Below are positions 7,926-13,429 of a stretch of 13,429 nt of DNA, piece after piece. A program made the position numbers and the translations under genes. The DNA is from CALHAX01 sp039816705 (GTDB lineage Bacteria; Pseudomonadota; Alphaproteobacteria; Rhizobiales; CALHAX01). Each line of letters opens with the position of its first letter. Position 1 is the stretch's first letter. The notes under the pieces were generated by a model. The model was not told the origin of the DNA. It ran no database searches and worked only from the letters and a program-made list of their open reading frames with translations. The DNA lies in contig JBCBXF010000070.1 of assembly GCA_039816705.1 (NCBI GenBank), positions 1 through 13,429 of the forward strand. The letters are read 5' to 3'.

Positions 7926-8837
7926 ATGGTTCATCGCTTTACGGCTGATCACGTGCCCGATCAGTCGAGAAAGACCTTCGTCGTCACCGGTGCCAACACG
8001 GGCATCGGCTTCAAAGCCGCGAAAATTCTGGCGGCGCGTGGTGGACGTGTGCTGCTCGCCTGCCGGTCTCAGGCGAAAGGGGATGCCGCCTGCGACGCGA
8101 TCCGCCGGCTTACGCCAAATGCCGATGTTACAACCCTCCCCCTTGATCTCGGTGATCTTTCCTCTGTGCGTACGGCAGCACAAACGATCGCCGACGAACC
8201 GAGGCTCGATGCGCTCATCAACAATGCGGGGTTGATGATGCCACCGCGCCAGGAAACGGCTGATGGGTTCGAGAGCCAGTTTGGGGTGAACCATCTCGGG
8301 ACATTTGCGCTGACGGGGTTGCTGTTTGGACGGCTGTGCACCGAGAAAGACGCGCGCATCGTGATCACGTCCTCCAACGCGCACAAAGCGGGAACCATCC
8401 ATCTGCGGGATCCGAATGCGGAGCAAAAATACAATCGTTGGGATCGCTATGCGATGAGCAAGCTTGCCAATTTGTTGCATCAGCAGGAGTTGGCGCGACG
8501 CGTCACATCGGCCGGCATTTCGATGCGCGTGGTCGGATGTCATCCGGGTGCTTCGGCAACGGAGCTCGGGCGGCACATGCCGGGCCCGCTTGCGATGCTC
8601 TTTCCGCTTGCCGGGCCGCTACTGAATACGGCGGCGCAAGGGGCCTGGTCCACGCTTGCTGCAGCGACAGCGCCAAGTGCGAAGAACGGAGATTATATTG
8701 GACCGCAGCAACGCTTCGAATGGGCCGGTCCGGTCGGGGCCGCGTCGATGAGCGCTCGGGCGCAGGATACCGCGCTGGCGCAACGGCTGTGGACACTCTC
8801 GGAGAAGATGACCAGGGTGACGTATCCGGGGCTTTGA
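7926..8837 (+). CDS. Short-chain dehydrogenase/reductase, retinol-dehydrogenase-like
   Basis: The 303-aa product is a classical SDR oxidoreductase with an NAD(P)-binding Rossmann fold. The glycine motif TGANTGIG is at 21-28, DLGDL at 74-78, NNAG at 99-102, the catalytic serine in ITSS (147-150) and YAMSK at 175-179 with Tyr175 and Lys179. GCHPGA (204-209) follows, as in the retinol dehydrogenase/WWOX-like branch. CRS (46-48) after the second strand suggests NADP(H) preference (inference). The substrate cannot be inferred. The start at 7926 has GAGGAG 6 nt upstream; the frame is open to 7617 but that part overlaps the opposite aminotransferase gene and has no SDR homology. It is convergent with rpoC, separated by a palindromic terminator. 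Confidence 0.92.
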   Translation: MVHRFTADHVPDQSRKTFVVTGANTGIGFKAAKILAARGGRVLLACRSQAKGDAACDAIRRLTPNADVTTLPLDLGDLSSVRTAAQTIADEPRLDALINNAGLMMPPRQETADGFESQFGVNHLGTFALTGLLFGRLCTEKDARIVITSSNAHKAGTIHLRDPNAEQKYNRWDRYAMSKLANLLHQQELARRVTSAGISMRVVGCHPGASATELGRHMPGPLAMLFPLAGPLLNTAAQGAWSTLAAATAPSAKNGDYIGPQQRFEWAGPVGAASMSARAQDTALAQRLWTLSEKMTRVTYPGL

Positions 8838-8855
8838 CGCGAAGCTTTCCGGCAC

Positions 8856-8885
8856 AAAAAAAGGCGGCACTCGCGAGTGCCGCCT
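8856..8885 (-). terminator. Intrinsic terminator of rpoC
   Basis: Bases 8862-8885 are a perfect 24-bp palindrome with arms AGGCGGCACTC and GAGTGCCGCCT. On the minus strand it is followed directly by seven T residues (8862-8856). It begins 26 nt after the rpoC stop codon. The same stem lies 24 nt after the SDR stop on the plus strand but without a T tract there, so it serves mainly rpoC. It separates rpoBC transcription from the region beyond. Confidence 0.9.
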
Positions 8886-8911
8886 CGTTCTGATCTTCAA
8901 TCCCCGCGCCG

Positions 8912-11900
8912 CTATTCCGCGGCGTCTGGCGTTTCGGCCTCGCCTGCCGAGGCTTCGGCTGCCGGTTCGTCGTTGGCAATCGGTGTTGCGAACGCAGCTT
9001 CGGCCGCGGCCTGGGCTTCCTTCGCGCGCTCGGCGGCGATGCGTGAGCGCTCCTTCAGGATCAGGTCGTCGCGGCCGGCTGCGATCTTCTTCATGCGACG
9101 CAGCATGCCGCCCGTGCCCGCCGGGATGAGACGGCCGACGATGACGTTTTCCTTCAGGCCATCGAGGGTGTCGACCTTGCCGGTGACGGCGGCGTCGGTG
9201 AGGACGCGGGTCGTCTCCTGGAAGGACGCTGCCGAAATGAACGACCGCGTTTGCAGCGAGGCCTTCGTGATGCCGAGCAAGACAGGCACGGCCGTTGCCG
9301 GGCGCTTGCCGGCTTTCTCAACGGCACGATTAAAGTCCTCGAACTCGATCCGGTCCATCTGTTCGGCCTTGAGAAGGCCGGTCTCGCCTGGGTCGCTGAT
9401 CTCGACCTTCTGCAGCATCTGGCGAACAATCACCTCGATGTGCTTGTCGTTGATCGTCACACCCTGCAGGCGATAGACGTCCTGGATCTCGTCAACGAGA
9501 TAGTTCGCCAGCTCTTCCACGCCGTTGATGGCGAGGATGTCATGCGGCGCGGGGTGGCCGTCGAGAAGATATTCCCCCTTCTCGATCCGGTCGCCATCCT
9601 GCACGGCGAGCTGTTTACCTTTCTGGAGCAGGTACTCTGCCGACGCCTCGTCTTCATTGTCCGGGCGAATGAACACCTTGCGCTTGTTCTTGTAGTCGCG
9701 ACCGAACTCGACCGTGCCGGAGATCTCTGCGATGACCGCGTGATCCTTCGGGCGGCGGGCTTCGAAAAGCTCCGCCACGCGTGGCAGACCACCCGTGATA
9801 TCGCGGGTCTTGGCGCTCTCGAGCGGGGAACGCGCGAGCACGTCACCAGCCTTGATCGACTTGCCCGGCTCGACCGACAGGATCGCGTCAATGGACAGCG
9901 GATACTTTGCAGGCGCGCCGCCCGGAAGCTCGATCGGTGCGCCTTTGCCATCGACGACGACGATCGACGGTTTGAGATCGGCGCCACGCGGAGACGTGCG
10001 CCAGTCAACAATCACGCGGTTGGTGATGCCCGTGCTCTCGTCGTACTGCTCGTTGACCGAAACGCCTTCGACAAGATCCTCGAAGCCGACCTTGCCGTCC
10101 GCTGTCGCGAGAATCGGGCGGGTGTAGGGATCAAATTCCGCGATCCGCGTGCCCTTCTTGACCTTGTCGCCCTCATCGACGCGCAGGTGGGCGCCGTAGC
10201 CGATCTTTTGGGTCGAAAGCTCGTTGCCGTTTTCATCCTCGATAATGAGATCGATCGTGCGGCCCATGACCACGAGACGGCCCTGGCTGTCTTTCGCGAC
10301 CTGACGGTTCGGGATGCGCACCACGCCATCGAAGTTCGTCTCGATGAACGACTGGTCAACGACCTGCGCCGTGCCGCCGATGTGGAAGGTGCGCATTGTG
10401 AGCTGCGTGCCCGGCTCACCGATCGACTGTGCAGCGATCACGCCAACACTTTCGCCAAGGTTCACAGGCGTACCACGCGCAAGATCACGCCCGTAGCATT
10501 TGGCGCATACGCCCGTGCGTGTCTCACAAGTGAGGACCGAGCGTATCTGTACCTGCTGGAGACTGGACTGTGTGATCGCGTCGGCCTGCGCCTCATCGAT
10601 CAGTTCACCTTCCTTGCAGATCGTCTCGCCCGATGTCGGGTCGACGATGTCTTCTGCTGGCGTGCGACCAAGTACGCGGTCACCGAGGGAGACAACGACG
10701 TCACCGGCGTCGACGACCGGTTTGATCGTGATGCCCTTATCGGTGCCGCAGTCATATTCGGTGATGATGCAATCCTGGGAGACGTCGACAAGGCGACGCG
10801 TCAGGTAGCCCGAGTTTGCGGTTTTCAGCGCCGTATCGGCGAGGCCCTTGCGGGCGCCGTGGGTCGAGTTGAAGTATTCGAGGACCGAAAGGCCTTCCTT
10901 GAAGTTTGAGATGATCGGTGTCTCGATGATCTCGCCCGACGGCTTGGCCATGAGCCCGCGCATACCGGCGAGCTGCTTCATCTGCGCTGGCGAGCCACGG
11001 GCACCGGAGTGGGCCATCATGTAGATCGAGTTGATCGCGTTGTTGCGCAGCTTGTCGCTCTTCGGATCAGTGACGCCGGAGATGCGGTCCATCATTTCAG
11101 CCGCGACCTTGTCCGTGCACTTGGCCCAGGCATCGACGACCTTGTTATATTTTTCTCCCTGCGTGATCAGGCCATCCTGATACTGCTGCTCGAACTCGCG
11201 GGCGAGATCGCGCGTCTCGTCGACGATTTTATCCTTCGTCTCCGGAATGACCATGTCGTCCTTGCCGAACGAGATGCCGGCCTTACAGGCGTGCGTGTAG
11301 CCGAGGCCCATGATCTGGTCGCAGAAGATCACCGTCTCCTTCTGACCGCAGTTGCGGTAGACGGTGTCGATGAGGCCAGTGATCGCCTTCTTCGTCAGCA
11401 GCTGGTTGACGACGTCGAACGGAAGGTTCGCGCGCTTCGGCAAGAGTTCGCCAAGCAGCAGGCGGCCAGGCGTCGTGTCATAAATCTCCGAGACGTCGTT
11501 GCCGTCTTCATCGACCGTGTTGAAGCGCCCCTTCACCTTCGCGTGGATCGATACGACGCCGGCATTGACGGCGTGGCGCACCTCTTCCGGCCCGCCAAGC
11601 ATCATGCCTTCGCCCTTCTCTCCGTCCATTTCGAGGGAGAGATAATAAAGGCCGAGGACAATATCCTGCGAGGGGACGATAATTGGCAGACCATTGGCCG
11701 GGTGCAGGATGTTGTTGGTCGACATCATCAGAACGCGGGCTTCGAGCTGGGCTTCGAGCGACAGCGGCACGTGCACGGCCATCTGGTCGCCGTCGAAGTC
11801 AGCATTGAAGGCGGCGCAGACGAGCGGGTGAAGCTGGATCGCCTTGCCTTCCACAAGCACCGGTTCAAACGCCTGGATGCCAAGGCGGTGGAGCGTCGGA

Positions 11901-13186
11901 GCGCGGTTGAGAAGCACCGGGTGTTCGCGGATCACCTCATCGAGGATATCCCAAACCTCCGGCTTTTCCTTCTCCACGAGCTTTTTCGACTGCTTGACGG
12001 TCGAGGCGTAGCCCTTGGCGTCGAGGCGCGAGTAGATGAACGGCTTGAACAGCTCGAGCGCCATCTTTTTCGGCAGGCCGCACTGATGCAGCTTGAGCTC
12101 CGGGCCCACCACGATGACCGAACGGCCGGAGTAGTCGACACGCTTGCCAAGCAGGTTCTGGCGGAAGCGGCCCTGTTTGCCCTTCAGGCTATCCGACAGC
12201 GATTTCAGCGGACGCTTGTTTGCGCCCGTGATGACGCGACCGCGGCGGCCGTTGTCGAACAAGGCGTCAACGGATTCCTGCAACATCCGCTTTTCGTTGC
12301 GGATGATAATGTCCGGCGCGCGCAGTTCCATCAGCCGCTTGAGGCGGTTGTTCCGGTTGATGACCCGGCGATACAGATCATTCAGATCGGATGTCGCGAA
12401 GCGGCCGCCATCAAGCGGAACCAGCGGGCGCAGTTCCGGCGGGATGACTGGCACAATCGTCAGGATCATCCACTCTGGACGGTTGCCCGACTGGATGAAG
12501 CTCTCGACGACCTTCAGGCGCTTGGCGAGCTTGATCGGCTTCAGGGCCGTGGTCGCTTCAGCGATCTCCTGGCGGAGTTTTTCGCTCTCGGCTTCGAGGT
12601 CGAGACCTTCAAGCAGCTCGCGGATGGCTTCCGCGCCGATGCCGGCGGTGAATGCGTCCTCACCGAGGCGATCCTGCGCGTCGAGATATTCCTCCTCGCT
12701 CAAGAGCTGGCCGATTTCGAGATCGCTCTCGAGACCGGATTCCATGACGATGTAGTTCTCGAAATAGAGGACGCGCTCAAGATCCTTGAGCGTCATGTCG
12801 AGCAGCAGGCCGATGCGGGACGGCAGCGACTTCAGGAACCAGATGTGGGCTACGGGGGCTGCGAGATCGATATGGCCCATGCGCTCGCGGCGGACTTTCG
12901 CCAGCGTGACCTCGACACCGCACTTCTCGCAGATGACGCCTTTATACTTCATTCGCTTGTATTTGCCGCACAGGCACTCGTAGTCCTTGATAGGACCGAA
13001 AATGCGCGCGCAGAAAAGGCCGTCACGCTCCGGCTTGAACGTGCGGTAGTTGATGGTCTCAGGCTTCTTGATCTCACCGAACGACCACGAGCGGATTTTT
13101 TCCGGGCTGGCGATGGAGATCTGGATCTGGTCGAACGTCTGCGCCGGGGTCTGCGGCGAGAAAATGTTGGCCATGTCCTGGTTCAT
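8912..13186 (-). CDS. rpoC: DNA-directed RNA polymerase subunit beta'
   Basis: RpoC is the largest core subunit and supplies the catalytic magnesium site. The 1424-aa product has the N-terminal zinc site Cys71, 73, 86 and 89. The absolutely conserved NADFDGDQMAVH is at 461-472, with catalytic Asp463, 465 and 467. The second zinc site is Cys813, 887, 894 and 897, and the trigger loop with Met931 and His935 lies in LTMRTFHIGG. These positions are nearly the same as in E. coli. It ends in an Ala/Glu-rich tail of about 30 residues, common in alphaproteobacteria. The ATG at 13186 has AAGGAGA 7 nt upstream. It follows rpoB by 176 bp and ends at a strong terminator. A plus-strand open frame of 552 codons lies opposite it, but is a composition shadow. 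Confidence 0.99.
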   Translation of the reverse strand: MNQDMANIFSPQTPAQTFDQIQISIASPEKIRSWSFGEIKKPETINYRTFKPERDGLFCARIFGPIKDYECLCGKYKRMKYKGVICEKCGVEVTLAKVRRERMGHIDLAAPVAHIWFLKSLPSRIGLLLDMTLKDLERVLYFENYIVMESGLESDLEIGQLLSEEEYLDAQDRLGEDAFTAGIGAEAIRELLEGLDLEAESEKLRQEIAEATTALKPIKLAKRLKVVESFIQSGNRPEWMILTIVPVIPPELRPLVPLDGGRFATSDLNDLYRRVINRNNRLKRLMELRAPDIIIRNEKRMLQESVDALFDNGRRGRVITGANKRPLKSLSDSLKGKQGRFRQNLLGKRVDYSGRSVIVVGPELKLHQCGLPKKMALELFKPFIYSRLDAKGYASTVKQSKKLVEKEKPEVWDILDEVIREHPVLLNRAPTLHRLGIQAFEPVLVEGKAIQLHPLVCAAFNADFDGDQMAVHVPLSLEAQLEARVLMMSTNNILHPANGLPIIVPSQDIVLGLYYLSLEMDGEKGEGMMLGGPEEVRHAVNAGVVSIHAKVKGRFNTVDEDGNDVSEIYDTTPGRLLLGELLPKRANLPFDVVNQLLTKKAITGLIDTVYRNCGQKETVIFCDQIMGLGYTHACKAGISFGKDDMVIPETKDKIVDETRDLAREFEQQYQDGLITQGEKYNKVVDAWAKCTDKVAAEMMDRISGVTDPKSDKLRNNAINSIYMMAHSGARGSPAQMKQLAGMRGLMAKPSGEIIETPIISNFKEGLSVLEYFNSTHGARKGLADTALKTANSGYLTRRLVDVSQDCIITEYDCGTDKGITIKPVVDAGDVVVSLGDRVLGRTPAEDIVDPTSGETICKEGELIDEAQADAITQSSLQQVQIRSVLTCETRTGVCAKCYGRDLARGTPVNLGESVGVIAAQSIGEPGTQLTMRTFHIGGTAQVVDQSFIETNFDGVVRIPNRQVAKDSQGRLVVMGRTIDLIIEDENGNELSTQKIGYGAHLRVDEGDKVKKGTRIAEFDPYTRPILATADGKVGFEDLVEGVSVNEQYDESTGITNRVIVDWRTSPRGADLKPSIVVVDGKGAPIELPGGAPAKYPLSIDAILSVEPGKSIKAGDVLARSPLESAKTRDITGGLPRVAELFEARRPKDHAVIAEISGTVEFGRDYKNKRKVFIRPDNEDEASAEYLLQKGKQLAVQDGDRIEKGEYLLDGHPAPHDILAINGVEELANYLVDEIQDVYRLQGVTINDKHIEVIVRQMLQKVEISDPGETGLLKAEQMDRIEFEDFNRAVEKAGKRPATAVPVLLGITKASLQTRSFISAASFQETTRVLTDAAVTGKVDTLDGLKENVIVGRLIPAGTGGMLRRMKKIAAGRDDLILKERSRIAAERAKEAQAAAEAAFATPIANDEPAAEASAGEAETPDAAE

Positions 13187-13314
13187 GCTGTCGTCTCCTT
13201 CAAAGCGATGACACGACGGGTGCGGCGCGTGTCAGGCTTCGTTTCGTGCTGCGACGCGGGCGATGCCTTGCAGCGGATGAAGTCGTCGGTCATGACGCTC
13301 TGCAGCGCCACTGC

Positions 13315-13350
13315 GGCGAGGCGGCACGTGCAACATGCGCGCGCCTCGCC
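13315..13350 (-). promoter_or_regulatory. Hairpin in the rpoB-rpoC spacer
   Basis: GGCGAGGCG (13315-13323) and CGCCTCGCC (13342-13350) form a perfect 9-bp stem. Inside it CGTGC (13327-13331) pairs with GCGCG (13337-13341) with one G-T pair. It starts 12 nt after the rpoB stop and lacks a T tract, so it is not a terminator. A role in RNA processing or 3'-end protection is plausible (inference). A smaller GACACG/CGTGTC hairpin lies at 13210-13233, nearer the rpoC start. Confidence 0.5.
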
Positions 13351-13362
13351 CTTGTCCTCGGG

Positions 13363-13429
13363 TTATTCGGCCGCCTCGGCGGACTCGATCTGCGGCATGA
13401 TCGGCATGCCCGGCTCGTCGTCGTCCTCC
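13363..13429 (-). CDS. rpoB: C-terminal end of RNA polymerase subunit beta (partial)
   Basis: The last 21 codons before a TAA at 13363-13365 read EDDDEPGMPIMPQIESAEAAE and run off the window edge. The stretch is acidic and has no diagnostic motif, so identification rests mainly on its position directly upstream of rpoC on the same strand, the universal bacterial arrangement. Acidic RpoB tails are known in alphaproteobacteria. Confidence 0.75.
   Translation of the reverse strand, partial: EDDDEPGMPIMPQIESAEAAE

Noticed and set aside
9251..10909. 552-codon open frame on the plus strand, opposite rpoC
   Set aside because: It lies wholly antisense to a perfectly conserved rpoC. GC-rich codon bias commonly keeps such frames open, and the translated sequence has no recognisable motif.

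Overview
The window looks like the rpoBC and str operon region of an alphaproteobacterium. The GC-rich coding sequence, the alphaproteobacterial style of RpoC (1424 aa), EF-G, S7 and S12, and the order rpoB-rpoC ... rpsL-rpsG-fusA-tuf (all read on the minus strand) support this. I cannot name a genus from the sequence alone.

Layout from the right edge, in the direction of minus-strand transcription: the last 21 codons of rpoB, a 176-bp spacer with a strong hairpin, complete rpoC, and a textbook intrinsic terminator (about 8856-8885). In many alphaproteobacteria rpsL follows rpoC closely. Here about 5 kb lies between them, carrying four genes in mixed orientation: an SDR oxidoreductase (+), a class III PLP aminotransferase resembling glutamate-1-semialdehyde aminomutase (-), a stand-alone formyltransferase-domain protein (-), and a small outer-membrane beta-barrel protein (+). 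The aminotransferase and formyltransferase are probably co-transcribed. They suggest a two-step transamination and N-formylation of an unknown carbonyl compound, with the divergently transcribed SDR as a possible partner. About 850 bp without a convincing gene follow. This stretch holds a plausible sigma-70-type promoter for the str operon with a roughly 265-nt leader, plus two good hairpins. Then come rpsL, rpsG, fusA and the 5' part of tuf.

The translation genes work together: RpoB and RpoC form the RNA polymerase core, S12 and S7 belong to the 30S subunit, and EF-G and EF-Tu are the elongation GTPases. The spacers rpsL-rpsG and rpsG-fusA both contain GC-rich hairpins. The rpsL-rpsG hairpin has a T tract and so looks like an internal terminator or attenuator.

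The most anomalous feature is at the left edge. The minus-strand tuf breaks off at codon 145 and the sequence folds back into a second, plus-strand tuf fragment (codons 97-138). By my manual alignment the two arms are only about 79% identical over 126 bp. This is best explained as a chimeric join between two different tuf genes, probably an assembly or amplification artefact at a contig end, rather than a real gene arrangement. I found no CRISPR array, insertion sequence, tRNA or rRNA, and no clear new defence or mobile system.
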